DNA of 64,000 nucleotides from an uncultured Bacteroidia bacterium (GCA_902779765.1 CACZCQ010000002.1:62001-126000); one strand, 5' to 3'; shown: positions 7,472-17,215, numbered from the stretch's first letter. Notes: generated from the letters alone by a model not told the origin. Translations and numbers: made by a program.

Positions 7472-9322
7472 ATGAAAGAATTCATGAAAATGATGAGGCG
7501 TTACATCGCGCCTTTCAAGAAATACCTGTGGGGATCCGTAGTGCTGAACATCCTGTCCGCGGTGTTCAACATATTCTCGTTCGCGATGATCGTCCCGATG
7601 CTCAGGATCCTTTTCAGGATGACTGACAAGACATATGCCTTCACTCCGTGGAACGAAGTATGGCACATGCCGCTCAAGGATATGGGCAACTCGATGATGC
7701 AGAACATCTACCACAGCCTGGAAACCAACATCGCCCAGTACGGAGAGATCAAGGTGCTGCTGGTACTCTGCCTCTTCCTCATAGTGATGACGGCCCTGAA
7801 GACCGCCTGCTATTTCGGCTCGTCGGCCGTGATGATACCTATCAGGACCGGCATTGTAAAGAATCTCAGGATGAAGATATATGACAAGATCCTGTCCCTG
7901 CCTCTCGGATTCTTCTCCGAGGAGAGGAAGGGTGACATAATCGCCAGGATGAGCGGTGACGTACAGGAGGTCGAGACTTCTGTCGCCGGGTCGCTGGAGA
8001 TGCTGATCAAGAATCCCATCCTGATCGCCATCTATTTCGTGGCTCTCGTATTCATCAGCTGGCAGATGACCGCATTCACCATCCTGTTCGCCCCCCTGAT
8101 GATATGGGTGATGGGAGTGATCGGAAGGAACCTGAAGCGCAAGTCGCTCGACGTCCAGACCCTGTGGAGCGAAGTCATGTCACAGGTAGAGGAGACCCTC
8201 GGCGGACTCAGGATCGTCAAGGCATTCATTGCCGAGAAGAAGATGTCAGGCCGTTTCGATGCCGTCACCGAGGCGATGAGGAAGAAAACCAGCCGCGTGA
8301 CCATGCGCCAGGCCCTTGCCCATCCGGTCAGCGAGTTCCTCGGGACGCTTCTCATTACCATCGCGCTGTTCTTCGGCGGAACCCTTATCCTCAAGGGCCA
8401 TTCGATGATCGACGCTCCGATATTCATCTACTACATGGTGATCCTGTACAGCATCATCAACCCCATAAAGGACTTCGCCAAGGCGGGCTACGCAATTCCC
8501 AAGGGCATGGCCTCTATGGAGAGGATAAACAGGATACTCGATGCGGAGAACCCGATCCGGGAAAGCAAGGATCCCGTCTCTATTGACGGCTTTTCCGACA
8601 GGATATCCTTCGAGGATGTCACCTTCCGCTATCCGGACGGATCGAAGACCGTCCTGGACAACGTAAGCCTCGACATCCCCAAGGGCAGGATGATCGCCAT
8701 CGTCGGAGCCTCCGGTGCAGGCAAAACCACCCTCGTCGACCTTATCCCGCGTTTCTATGATCCCGAATCAGGGGTTATCAAGATCGACGGCACACCGATA
8801 AAGGATGTAAGGATTGCCGACCTGCGCAACCTGATCGGCAATGTCAACCAGGAATCCATCCTGTTCAACGATACGATATTCAACAACATAGCTTTCGGAG
8901 TCGGGAACGCTACCATGGAGCAGGTGGTGGAAGCGGCTAAGATCGCCAACGCGCACGACTTCATCATGGAGAAGGAAGGCGGCTACCAGTTCAACATAGG
9001 TGACCGCGGTGTCAAGCTCTCGGGTGGCCAGAGGCAGAGGATAAGCATCGCCAGGGCAATCCTGAAGAACCCACCGATCCTCATCCTCGACGAAGCGACC
9101 GCTTCCCTTGACACCGAATCTGAAAAGACCGTGCAGGAGGCTCTGGACAGGCTTATGTCCACCAGGACGACCATTGCGATCGCCCACCGCCTCTCTACCA
9201 TACGGAATGCCGACGAGATCGTGGTCCTGGACGAAGGAAGGATCGTAGAGCGTGGAAAGCACGAAGAACTTCTGGCCCTCAACGGCCATTACCGCAAGCT
9301 GAATGATATGCAGGCACTATAA
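7472..9322 (+). CDS. ABC exporter, fused permease and ATPase (MsbA/lipid-A-exporter-like)
   Basis: About 616 residues from the ATG at 7472, two bases past the preceding stop. The N-terminal half has the usual six membrane helices of a type IV (exporter) ABC domain. The ATPase half has Walker A GASGAGKTT, the Q-loop NQESILF, signature LSGGQRQRISIARA, Walker B ILILDEATASLD and the H-loop AIAHRLSTI. One chain forms a half-transporter that should work as a homodimer. MsbA-like members flip lipid A or other lipids, but the substrate is not readable. It sits in a + strand unit with envelope genes. Confidence 0.9.
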   Translation: MKEFMKMMRRYIAPFKKYLWGSVVLNILSAVFNIFSFAMIVPMLRILFRMTDKTYAFTPWNEVWHMPLKDMGNSMMQNIYHSLETNIAQYGEIKVLLVLCLFLIVMTALKTACYFGSSAVMIPIRTGIVKNLRMKIYDKILSLPLGFFSEERKGDIIARMSGDVQEVETSVAGSLEMLIKNPILIAIYFVALVFISWQMTAFTILFAPLMIWVMGVIGRNLKRKSLDVQTLWSEVMSQVEETLGGLRIVKAFIAEKKMSGRFDAVTEAMRKKTSRVTMRQALAHPVSEFLGTLLITIALFFGGTLILKGHSMIDAPIFIYYMVILYSIINPIKDFAKAGYAIPKGMASMERINRILDAENPIRESKDPVSIDGFSDRISFEDVTFRYPDGSKTVLDNVSLDIPKGRMIAIVGASGAGKTTLVDLIPRFYDPESGVIKIDGTPIKDVRIADLRNLIGNVNQESILFNDTIFNNIAFGVGNATMEQVVEAAKIANAHDFIMEKEGGYQFNIGDRGVKLSGGQRQRISIARAILKNPPILILDEATASLDTESEKTVQEALDRLMSTRTTIAIAHRLSTIRNADEIVVLDEGRIVERGKHEELLALNGHYRKLNDMQAL

Positions 9323-9326
9323 GGAT

Positions 9327-9983
9327 ATGAAAACTAAAAAGAAGATAAACGTTCCCCTGATCGAGGGACTTGAAGGAATGAGTCTCCAGGAGCTTGACCT
9401 TGTGATGGAAGGCAAGGCCTCGAAATTCCCCGTGGCCGAGAACAACTGGCCGAAGCAGGCCCCCTACTCCCCCGATTGCAACGGTGCTGTAGCCCGCAGC
9501 AAAACCCACCTTGCGGTGGTGTTCCATGTAAGGGGGCTCGACCTCAGGGCTACCGCTCTCGAGGACAACGGAAGGAGCTGGGAAGACAGCTGCTGCGAAT
9601 TCTTCGTAGCCGATCCCTTCGACGGGACCTACTACAATTTCGAGATGACCTGCATCGGCTCCCTGCTGGCCTCCAAGAGGCAAAGCAGGCTGGAAAGCAC
9701 CCTGATACCCGCTGAAGAGCTAAAACGGGTCATACGCCACAGCAGCCTGGAACACAGGGAGTGGGATGCGAGCGGAGAGATATTCAGCTGGACCGTGGCG
9801 ATGCTGATACCTTTCGACCTGATCGGTATCGACTCCAATGACCTTCCTGTAAGCGTCCGCGGCAATTTCTACAAATGCGGCGACCTGACTGCCCATCCCC
9901 ATTTCCTCAGCTGGAATCCGATCGATACCCCGAAGCCGGACTTCCACAGGCCTGAATTCTTCGGTGAACTGATCTTCGGCTAG
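9327..9983 (+). CDS. CBM9-like (DOMON-type) carbohydrate-binding family protein
   Basis: About 218 residues from the ATG at 9327. Features of the CBM9-like beta-sandwich family of Bacteroidota are visible: an early NNWPKQAPYSP, DNGRSWEDSCCEFFVADPF, YYNFEMTCIGSLLA and a C-terminal HPHFLSWNPIDTPKPDFHRPEFFGEL. No signal peptide is evident. Members are usually annotated only as sugar-binding folds; the ligand is unknown. The start is four bases after the ABC gene and the VanZ-like gene begins one base after its stop, so co-transcription is likely. Confidence 0.75.
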   Translation: MKTKKKINVPLIEGLEGMSLQELDLVMEGKASKFPVAENNWPKQAPYSPDCNGAVARSKTHLAVVFHVRGLDLRATALEDNGRSWEDSCCEFFVADPFDGTYYNFEMTCIGSLLASKRQSRLESTLIPAEELKRVIRHSSLEHREWDASGEIFSWTVAMLIPFDLIGIDSNDLPVSVRGNFYKCGDLTAHPHFLSWNPIDTPKPDFHRPEFFGELIFG

Positions 9984-9984
9984 G

Positions 9985-10383
9985 ATGAAGAAGCGCAACT
10001 TCATATACCTGATTCTCCTGCTGGTCTACCTCGGACTGGTAACCTGGCTCTGTTTCGGGCATTTCGACGGTCTTCCCAAGGTCCAGAAGGACTTTTTCGG
10101 GATACCGGTCGACAAGGTTGTCCACTTCCTCATGTTCCTCCCTTTCCCATTCCTCAGTTTCAAGACCTTCGATTACCTTGCGAAGAAACCCTGGCAGGCA
10201 GTGCTTGCATCCTTGGTCATCTTCGCAGTCGGCTGCGCAATCGCTGCCGGCACAGAGATCGGCCAATCCAAGACTGCTTACAGGAGTGGTGATCCCAACG
10301 ATTTCCTGGCCGATATCCTGGCCCTCGGAATCGCATCCGTCGTCACTCTGGCTATATCTCTGGCATGTTCAAGAAAACACTGA
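9985..10383 (+). CDS. VanZ-like family membrane protein
   Basis: A 132-residue protein with four hydrophobic segments (about 6-24, 48-64, 68-90 and 110-128). The VanZ-family core KVVHFLMF and the later TEIGQS and GDPNDFLADILA segments are present. VanZ gives low-level teicoplanin resistance in enterococci, but most family members are of unknown function in cell envelopes. The last 19 bases overlap the start of the large downstream gene, indicating an operon. Confidence 0.85.
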   Translation: MKKRNFIYLILLLVYLGLVTWLCFGHFDGLPKVQKDFFGIPVDKVVHFLMFLPFPFLSFKTFDYLAKKPWQAVLASLVIFAVGCAIAAGTEIGQSKTAYRSGDPNDFLADILALGIASVVTLAISLACSRKH

Positions 10384-13300
10384 CATCCATCCTGCTGCTT
10401 TTGCTCGTTTGCTCCGGCGCAGGCGCCCAGCAAGCGAGGGAATTCAGGCAGACCCTTGACTCCATACAGGTCCTGATGAAGGAAAGGACCACGGTCAAGG
10501 TAGCCCTCAAGGTCAACAGGGTTTTGTTCCGTGGGGAGAACCTCGACTTCACGTTCACATCGACCCTGGGAGATTATCCGTGGAGACAGGAAGACGTCAG
10601 ATGGTTCCGCAGGAACCTGAAGACCCTCCTTCCCAGTCAATACAGGAACCGGCAGATCGGCAATATCATGGTCGGGAAGAACAAACTCGAGACATACGCC
10701 ATGCCGACGGTCGGTTCCGATGGGAAACCGGGCACTGCGATGTTCAGGACAAAGGACAGGCGGGGCCAGAATCATTTCATCCGTGAGATCGGAGGGCAGG
10801 ATTTCGGCAAGGGACTGACCGGACGTACGATCGCACTGTGGCAGAGTCACGGAAGGTACTACGAAGAGAAGACCGAAAGGTGGGAATGGCAGAGGGCTCC
10901 TCTGCTGCAGACCGTCGAGGACATGTATACCCAGAGTTACGTCCTGCCTTTCCTGATTCCGATGCTGGAGAATGCCGGTGCCTACGTGATGACTCCACGT
11001 GAAAGGGATACACAGACAAATGAGATCATAGCCGACAACGACCCTTCCTTCGAAGATGGCCGTACCGAAGGGGTAAGGATGAGGGGAAACTATTATGAAT
11101 CAGGCACATGGTCGGATGCCGGGACCGGATTCGCCGACTTCAAGGCCACATATGTCACCGATGAGAATCCCTTCCTGGCAGGCACTGCCAGACAGGCTTC
11201 ATGCCGTGCCCCCGGAAACGGCGGCAAAGCCGAAGCGGTATGGACCCCTGAGATCCCCCGGAGGGGACGCTATTCTGTCTACATCTCCTACAAGTCGCTG
11301 CCGAACAGCACCGAATGCGCCCACTATACCGTAAAGCACCTTGGCGGAAGCACGGATTTCATAGTGAACCAGAAGATGGGAGGCGGGACCTGGATCTATC
11401 TGGGGACCTTCGAGTTCGGGGAAGGTTCCGAAGGCAGCGTCATCCTCGACAACGGCACCCCTGAAGGCTGCACGCACGTCAGGAATTCCGTTATCACTGC
11501 CGATGCAGTCAGGTTCGGCGGCGGAATGGGAAAGATAGCCCGGGGACTGAAGGACCATGATTTCTCGGAATATACGGTCTCCGGGATGCCCTCCTTCGCG
11601 GAAGGCGCCCTCTACTGGATGCAATGGGCCGGTGCCGATACCACGCTCCTGCACCTGCACGAAGACGATTATACTTCCGACTATGCAGACAGGGGTGCCT
11701 GGGTAAGCTGGATGTCCGGCGGTTCGCGGACGAACCCTCAGGAAAAAGGCCTGGGAATACCGGTCGACCTGTCGTTCGCCATGCATACCGATGCAGGGAC
11801 CTCCCAAAATGATTCCATCATTGGCACGCTTTCCATATACACCCTGCTCTGTGAAGGCAGCGACAAGCTTCCCAACGGAGAATCCAGGCAACAGGGCCGG
11901 CTGTATGCAGATTATGTCCAGACACAGATCGTCAGTGACCTTCGCAAGCAATGGAATCCTCTCTGGAGCCGCAGGGGTCTTTGGGACCGTTCATACAGCG
12001 AATCAAGGACCACCACCGTACCGGGAATGCTGCTCGAGCTGCTTTCCCACCAGAATTTCGGGGACATGAAATTCGGTCTGGACCCATCCTTCCGGTTTGC
12101 TGTCAGCAGGGCGGTCTACAAGGGAATCCTTAAATTCCTCAGCGCCAGGTATGGCTGTGAATATGCCGTCCAGCCGCTTCCTGTCAACTCTTTCTCCACT
12201 TCTTTCAGGTCCGCTCCCGTAGCCGGTAACGCATCCCAGATCCGCCTTACCTGGAAGCCCACTGCCGATTCACTTGAGGTTACTGCAGCCCCTGCCGGAT
12301 ATATCCTGCAGACCAGGATCGATGACGGATCCTTCGACAAAGGTGAAATCATAGATGCCAAGGAGGTCGGAGGCAAGCTGTACTACGACCTTACCATCAA
12401 ACCCGGCAGGATATACAGTTTCAGGGTAATCGCGTTCAACCAGGGAGGAAAGAGTTTCCCTTCGGAAGTGCTGAGCATCGGTATCCCGTCCAAGGGCAAG
12501 GGCAAAGGCGTGGTGGTGGTGAACAATTTCACCAGGGTATCACCACCTGCCTGGTTTGACACACCTGAATATGCCGGATTCAACAATGTACTCGATTCCG
12601 GTGTACCTTACGTCGAGGAAATCAATTTCATCGGCGACCAGTACGAATTCAGGCGTGAACTGCCCTGGGTGGACGACGACAATCCAGGATTCGGAGCTTC
12701 GTTCACCGACCAGGCCGGAAAGGTCATTCCCGGGAATACCTTCGACTTCACGGCGATACACGGCAAGGCGATCCTGGCCTCCGGCCGTCCGTTCCATTCG
12801 GTCAGCGCCGCCGCGTTCATATCCGACCCCATCCCCTCCAAGGGAGACTCTGCAGCAGACCTGATCTGCGGTAAACAGGTCACGACCCCTGTCGGGAACG
12901 GAATGCTCGGCAACCGCTATCAGGTCTTCCCCGATGAACTGCAGGAGGCTGTCAGGCAGTTCACAGGAGCCGGAGGCAGCATTATCGTTTCCGGTGCCAA
13001 TATAGGTACCGACATATGGGACAAGGTATTCCCCGTCGACACGGATCCCGATTATTCCGCAAGGACGAAGGATTTCGCACAGACTGTCCTGGGATACAGG
13101 TGGATGACCAATTATTCGACCAACAACAACGATGTATGGCCAATGAAGAACGGCTTCCTCGACCTGGCCGGCAAGTTGGGCAAGACTGAGTTCTGGAGGG
13201 AGAGGAATGACAGGATATACAATGTCGAGACCCCTGACGGAATCGTTCCGGCTTCGGAAAAGTCCCACACATTCCTCAGGTATTCCGATACCAATATTTC

Positions 13301-13433
13301 TGCTGCCACCTGTTTCGAAGGTGATGGCTACAAATCCGCCTGCCTTGGTTTCCCTCTGGAAGTAATCAAGAAACAGGAGGATATCAATACCCTTGTTGCT
13401 GAGATCCTTTCATATTTCGAGAACCAGCCATGA
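10365..13433 (+). CDS. Large secreted golvesin-domain protein (xanthan-lyase / N-acetylmuramoyl-alanine amidase-like)
   Basis: A 1022-residue protein with a signal peptide (residues 1-21, ending GAGAQ). It shows an N-terminal region with IALWQSHGRYYE and NAGAYVMTPRERD, typical of amidase-like proteins annotated as xanthan lyase in Bacteroides; a golvesin-like beta-sandwich (about 270-385, containing CRAPGNGGKAEAVWTPEIP); the continuation of the hydrolase part with MHTDAG; a fibronectin-III-like domain (about 610-705); and a C-terminal domain of about 300 residues. Predicted to act on cell-wall or polysaccharide substrates outside the cytoplasm. It overlaps VanZ at its start and the next gene by four bases at its end. 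The reaction is inferred from family naming only. Confidence 0.75.
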   Translation: MFKKTLTSILLLLLVCSGAGAQQAREFRQTLDSIQVLMKERTTVKVALKVNRVLFRGENLDFTFTSTLGDYPWRQEDVRWFRRNLKTLLPSQYRNRQIGNIMVGKNKLETYAMPTVGSDGKPGTAMFRTKDRRGQNHFIREIGGQDFGKGLTGRTIALWQSHGRYYEEKTERWEWQRAPLLQTVEDMYTQSYVLPFLIPMLENAGAYVMTPRERDTQTNEIIADNDPSFEDGRTEGVRMRGNYYESGTWSDAGTGFADFKATYVTDENPFLAGTARQASCRAPGNGGKAEAVWTPEIPRRGRYSVYISYKSLPNSTECAHYTVKHLGGSTDFIVNQKMGGGTWIYLGTFEFGEGSEGSVILDNGTPEGCTHVRNSVITADAVRFGGGMGKIARGLKDHDFSEYTVSGMPSFAEGALYWMQWAGADTTLLHLHEDDYTSDYADRGAWVSWMSGGSRTNPQEKGLGIPVDLSFAMHTDAGTSQNDSIIGTLSIYTLLCEGSDKLPNGESRQQGRLYADYVQTQIVSDLRKQWNPLWSRRGLWDRSYSESRTTTVPGMLLELLSHQNFGDMKFGLDPSFRFAVSRAVYKGILKFLSARYGCEYAVQPLPVNSFSTSFRSAPVAGNASQIRLTWKPTADSLEVTAAPAGYILQTRIDDGSFDKGEIIDAKEVGGKLYYDLTIKPGRIYSFRVIAFNQGGKSFPSEVLSIGIPSKGKGKGVVVVNNFTRVSPPAWFDTPEYAGFNNVLDSGVPYVEEINFIGDQYEFRRELPWVDDDNPGFGASFTDQAGKVIPGNTFDFTAIHGKAILASGRPFHSVSAAAFISDPIPSKGDSAADLICGKQVTTPVGNGMLGNRYQVFPDELQEAVRQFTGAGGSIIVSGANIGTDIWDKVFPVDTDPDYSARTKDFAQTVLGYRWMTNYSTNNNDVWPMKNGFLDLAGKLGKTEFWRERNDRIYNVETPDGIVPASEKSHTFLRYSDTNISAATCFEGDGYKSACLGFPLEVIKKQEDINTLVAEILSYFENQP

Positions 13434-14797
13434 CAGAACGCGAATCCGAGATCATTGAACTGCTTCACAAGGAGGTCAAGCCGGCGCTTGGCTGCACCGA
13501 ACCCATTGCCGTGGCACTTGCCGCCGCCAAAGCGACAGAAATTCACAACTGTATTTCATCCGATGGCGGCAATGCGGCAGGGCGACCATTTACCCGGCTA
13601 GGGCGCGAAGCGCAGGGAGCCCTGTCGCCTTTTGCCGCCATCGGTATCTGCATTACCGTTGAAGTTTCGGGGAACATCCTGAAGAACGGGATGGGAGTCG
13701 GAATACCTGGGACGGACATGATCGGACTGCACATCGCCGCCGCCCTCGGTGCGATATGCGGACGCAGCTGCTACGGACTGGAGGTCCTGAAAGACCTTAC
13801 CGACGAGGATGTGGCAGCGGCCAAGAAGATGGTCGCTGAAGACAGGGTCCATGTAGGATTGGCGGATACCGACAAGCTCCTGTACGTAAAGGTTACCGTC
13901 AAGGACGAGGACGACACCTCCTGGGCAGTCATAGAAGACGACCACGACAGGATTGTCGAAACAGGTCACAACGGAGATATCCAGGACCTCAGGAAGGGAT
14001 GCGACGGAGAGCCGGTACCGGATAAAACCATACGGGATTACAACCTCAGTGTCAAGGAAATATATTCATTCACCCAAAGCGTGGCTTTCGATGACATAAA
14101 GTTCATCCTGGGAGACCGCGACCTGAACCTGGCACTCGCCCGCGAAGGGCTTGAAGGCTCTTATGGATTGGGAGTAGGAAAAGCGATCAGGGAGAACCAG
14201 TTCGAGATATTCGGGGACGACTTCATGAGCTTCGCAATGGGCATGACCGCCGCTGCTTCCGACGCCAGGATGGCAGGATGCAAGCTGCCCGCGATGAGCA
14301 ATTCCGGAAGCGGAAACCAGGGAATCACCGTCAGCATGCCGGTCATCACATACGCCATCAAATACAAGGTCGGAGACGAGGACCTTGCAAGGGCCCTTAT
14401 TCTGAGCAATCTCGTCGCCATCCATATCAAGGGCTACCTGGGGAAACTGTCAGCCCTGTGCGGCTGTGTCATCGCATCGACAGGTTCGGCATGCGGGATC
14501 GTATACCTTCAGAAAGGGACATATGAACAGATCTGTGCTGCGATCAAGAACATGATCGGCAACATCACCGGCATGGTATGCGACGGAGCCAAGGTCGGAT
14601 GCGCAATGAAGGTTGCCTCGGGAGTATCCTGCGCCATCCAGTCCGCCGTCCTAGCCCTGAGGGGGACCTGTGTTACCGAAACGGACGGAATAATCGACAG
14701 GGACATAGAAAAGACGATCCGGAATCTCGGAGAGATCGGATCGTCTGGAATGAAATCCACGGATCAGCTGATCCAGAGGATAATGGTCTGTAAATAA
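13430..14797 (+). CDS. L-cysteine desulfidase family protein (CyuA/YhaM, UPF0597) with an in-frame palindromic insert
   Basis: A 455-residue homologue of CyuA/YhaM, an iron-sulfur enzyme converting L-cysteine to pyruvate, ammonia and sulfide. Family motifs: KPALGCTEPIAVALAAA (12-33), SGNILKNGMGVGIPGT, SDARMAG, MSNSGSGNQGI, and cluster-ligand cysteines in GCTEP, CGC, and CDGAKVGCAMK. Between AAAK and VSGN it has about 45 residues where E. coli has about 16; the extra part is encoded by the palindrome at 13560-13644. The ATG overlaps the previous stop (ATGA). With the MalY-like lyase it gives the organism two routes from cysteine or cystathionine to sulfide and pyruvate. Confidence 0.88.
   Translation: MTERESEIIELLHKEVKPALGCTEPIAVALAAAKATEIHNCISSDGGNAAGRPFTRLGREAQGALSPFAAIGICITVEVSGNILKNGMGVGIPGTDMIGLHIAAALGAICGRSCYGLEVLKDLTDEDVAAAKKMVAEDRVHVGLADTDKLLYVKVTVKDEDDTSWAVIEDDHDRIVETGHNGDIQDLRKGCDGEPVPDKTIRDYNLSVKEIYSFTQSVAFDDIKFILGDRDLNLALAREGLEGSYGLGVGKAIRENQFEIFGDDFMSFAMGMTAAASDARMAGCKLPAMSNSGSGNQGITVSMPVITYAIKYKVGDEDLARALILSNLVAIHIKGYLGKLSALCGCVIASTGSACGIVYLQKGTYEQICAAIKNMIGNITGMVCDGAKVGCAMKVASGVSCAIQSAVLALRGTCVTETDGIIDRDIEKTIRNLGEIGSSGMKSTDQLIQRIMVCK
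13560..13644 (+). repeat. Palindromic element inserted in frame in the cysteine desulfidase gene
   Basis: A perfect 13-base inverted repeat (13560-13572 and 13632-13644) closes an 85-base segment. Inside are further complementary arms: GGCGAC (13581-13586) with GTCGCC (13624-13629), and CAGGG/CCCTG around 13613-13624, plus a GCGC-GAA-GCGC hairpin. The segment encodes residues 44-72 and accounts for the extra length relative to homologues. It differs in sequence from the 145-269 repeat but shares the GCGAAGCG-type hairpin style. Confidence 0.75.
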
Positions 14798-14802
14798 AAC
14801 CC

Positions 14803-15900
14803 TTACTTGTCAATCAGGACGGCTTTGATCCTGTGGAAAATATCGGTATTCTCCATCACCTGGCCGAACTTCCAGGCAGATGCTCCGTAAGAGAAGATCG
14901 GAACCGGGCTTCCGGAATGACCCGTAGTGGAGAACTTGACATCGATGCCGGTATCTCCCTTAGTGAAATCCTTGCTTCCTGAGAGGAGTGTGATTCCTCC
15001 GGTCTCGTGGTCTGCCGTAACCACGACCAGGGTTCCCTTGTGCGTGTCAGCATAGTCGAAAGCGGCATTGAGCAATTTGTCGAATTCCTCCATCTCCCAG
15101 GTGAGCTGCTCGGCATTGTTGGCATGGGCTGCATGGTCGATGTGGGAACCCTCGATCATGACGAAGAATCCCTTCTTGTTGTCGTCAAGTATATCGATAG
15201 CGTGCATCGCGGCGTCTGCCAGGAAATCGGTGTCCCTTTCAATTGCCATGGGATAGCTGGTATCGGCAAACAGTCCTAAGACTGGGGTATTGCGGGTTGC
15301 ATAGAACTCCTCAGGCGTGGAGACGAAGGTGATGCCTTCAAGCTTCGCCTTGTCGATCATATTCTCGGGAACATACTCGGGGTCAGTGAAATACTTCTTG
15401 CCGCCACCCACGAGGATGTCAGGGCGTTCCTTGAGGTAGTCGTCGATGATTTCCTTCCTCATGCCTCTCTTCGGTACGTGCGCGAAGAATGCACCGGGAG
15501 TAGCGTCCAGTACATAGGACGAGACAACGATGCCGGTGGACAGGCCCTTCTTCTTGGCCAATGCCGCAATGCTTGGAATGGCGACCGTGTCAGCAGTCAT
15601 TCCAAGCATGCTGTTGTTGGTCTTCACTCCGCATGCAATGGCTGTACCGCCTGCTGCCGAGTCAGTGACACGGTTGTTGGCAGAATATGTCTTGCTCATT
15701 CCTACGAACTGTGCACGGTCGAAACTGGTCGGGGCGTAATGGCAGTCGATCATCCAGGAAGAAGTAGCAGCGAAGCCCATTCCGTCACCGATGATCAGGA
15801 TGACATTCTTCACTTTTTCATTCTTCGGAGCCTTCTCGGCTGAGAATACCGGGGAAAATGATACAACCGCCACAAGGATGGATAAAAACAATTTCTTCAT
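14803..15900 (-). CDS. Alkaline phosphatase, exported
   Basis: A 365-residue enzyme of the PhoA family with a signal peptide (MKKLFLSILVAVVSFSPVFSA). It carries the metal site Asp in IIGDGMG, the nucleophile Ser in TDSAAGGTAIACG, the IDHAAHANN metal segment and VTADHETGG with the last metal ligands. It hydrolyses phosphate monoesters in the periplasm. It is short for the family, lacking large insertions. A TAnnTTTG promoter lies about 20 bases upstream of the ATG. It is a single-gene unit, convergent with the desulfidase gene with only five bases between stops. Confidence 0.93.
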   Translation of the reverse strand: MKKLFLSILVAVVSFSPVFSAEKAPKNEKVKNVILIIGDGMGFAATSSWMIDCHYAPTSFDRAQFVGMSKTYSANNRVTDSAAGGTAIACGVKTNNSMLGMTADTVAIPSIAALAKKKGLSTGIVVSSYVLDATPGAFFAHVPKRGMRKEIIDDYLKERPDILVGGGKKYFTDPEYVPENMIDKAKLEGITFVSTPEEFYATRNTPVLGLFADTSYPMAIERDTDFLADAAMHAIDILDDNKKGFFVMIEGSHIDHAAHANNAEQLTWEMEEFDKLLNAAFDYADTHKGTLVVVTADHETGGITLLSGSKDFTKGDTGIDVKFSTTGHSGSPVPIFSYGASAWKFGQVMENTDIFHRIKAVLIDK

Positions 15901-15920
15901 TTTAGTGCTTTTTATTCATA

Positions 15921-15928
15921 CAAATATA
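15921..15928 (-). promoter_or_regulatory. Promoter -7 element TATATTTG for the alkaline phosphatase gene
   Basis: Reading the minus strand, a perfect TAnnTTTG box ends 20 bases before the ATG, leaving a leader of roughly 15 bases. No -33 TTG is seen, and no Pho-box-like repeat was found by eye. Confidence 0.5.
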
Positions 15929-15973
15929 CAAAAAAAAGGTTTTTTCCGTATATTGGGGAAAAATGATATCGAC

Positions 15974-17215
15974 ATGAGACTGAAAGCATTACTCCTTCTG
16001 TCGTTGCTGGTCAGTTTCAACCTGTTTGCGCAAACTGACCACGAGACGCTCCCCTATTCAGTGAGCGGAACTGTTGTGGAATCGGAAAACGGACATCCCC
16101 TCCAATACGTAACCGTAACCCTTTCCGGACTCAAATATGCCACCGTGACCAACTCGGAAGGTGGATTCATAATCAAGTCTGCCACCAAGCCCCAATCCGT
16201 GGAATTCAATCTCCTGGGTTTCAAGACTGCAAGCATTCCTTTCCCGGAAGACGGTTCTCCGGTGACGGTCAGGATGGAGAGGAACAAGCTTACCCTCAAC
16301 GAGGCGATAGTCATATCCGGCGATCCATACACCATCCTTTATGAAGCGATGAAGAAGATCAAGGTCAACTACCCGGCACAGGCCGAACTCTTCGACTGCT
16401 TCTATCGGGAAACCGTCCAGAAGAGGAACAGGTACATCTATATCTCTGAAGCGGTCGCACAGATGCTCAAGACGTCGTATTCCAGGGGAAGCGTGATCGC
16501 CGACAGGATCGCCATCCGTAAAAGCAGGGTGCTGACAAGTCCCAGCAAGAGGGACACCCTCTCGGTAAAGGTGGTAGGAGGTCCGGCCCAGGCGGTGGAA
16601 TTCGACATCGTCAAGAACAACGAGTTGCTTAACGTCCAGGAACTCAGCAAGTACACATTCGCGATGGACATTCCCGAACTCATCGGTGACAGGATGCAGT
16701 TCGCCATCAGGCTCATCCCCAATGTAGTGGAGACCTACCCACTCTATGAAGGCGTGATTTACGTCGACAGGGAGACCCTGGCCTTCACCCGTTTCGACCT
16801 CAGCCTGGATATGCGCGACAAGGACAAGGTCACCGGGGCGATCCTGCTGAAGAAGCCGGCCGGCCTCAGGTTCACTCCCACCGAAGTATCATTCAGGTAC
16901 GATTATACCCTGTCCGAAGGAGTATCAAGGGTCAGCTACGTCGGGACGAAGTTAAGATTCAAATGCGACTGGAAGAGACGTTTCATCAGGACTGACTTCA
17001 CGGCGATAAGCGAACTTGTCACCACCGACAGGCATAGCGACAGTATCGAGCTGATTCCGAGGAAAGAGTCTTTCAACAGCCGTGAAGCCCTTTCCGACGT
17101 GGCCGCACAGCTCGATTACGACTCGGAGTTCTGGAAAGACTACAACATTATAGAACCGACGGAGAGTCTTGACCGTGCAATCACCAAGATAGTTAGGCAG
17201 AACGCCGGAAATTGA
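15974..17215 (+). CDS. Outer-membrane-associated protein with N-terminal carboxypeptidase-regulatory-like domain
   Basis: About 413 residues from the ATG at 15974; the upstream open frame runs into the alkaline phosphatase gene and is not used. A signal peptide (MRLKALLLLSLLVSFNLFAQ) is followed by a CarboxypepD_reg-like beta-sandwich (about 27-110: YSVSGTVVESENGHPLQYVTV and GGFIIKS). The remaining 300 residues have alternating polar and aromatic strands and lack a TonB plug; this is a common Bacteroidota architecture of unknown function (DUF5686-like in style). It is the first gene of a + strand run ending at 23730. Confidence 0.75.
   Translation: MRLKALLLLSLLVSFNLFAQTDHETLPYSVSGTVVESENGHPLQYVTVTLSGLKYATVTNSEGGFIIKSATKPQSVEFNLLGFKTASIPFPEDGSPVTVRMERNKLTLNEAIVISGDPYTILYEAMKKIKVNYPAQAELFDCFYRETVQKRNRYIYISEAVAQMLKTSYSRGSVIADRIAIRKSRVLTSPSKRDTLSVKVVGGPAQAVEFDIVKNNELLNVQELSKYTFAMDIPELIGDRMQFAIRLIPNVVETYPLYEGVIYVDRETLAFTRFDLSLDMRDKDKVTGAILLKKPAGLRFTPTEVSFRYDYTLSEGVSRVSYVGTKLRFKCDWKRRFIRTDFTAISELVTTDRHSDSIELIPRKESFNSREALSDVAAQLDYDSEFWKDYNIIEPTESLDRAITKIVRQNAGN

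Noticed and set aside
15791-15973. Upstream extension of the carboxypeptidase-regulatory-domain gene
   Set aside because: It overlaps the alkaline phosphatase start and its promoter; the ATG at 15974 starts a clean signal peptide.
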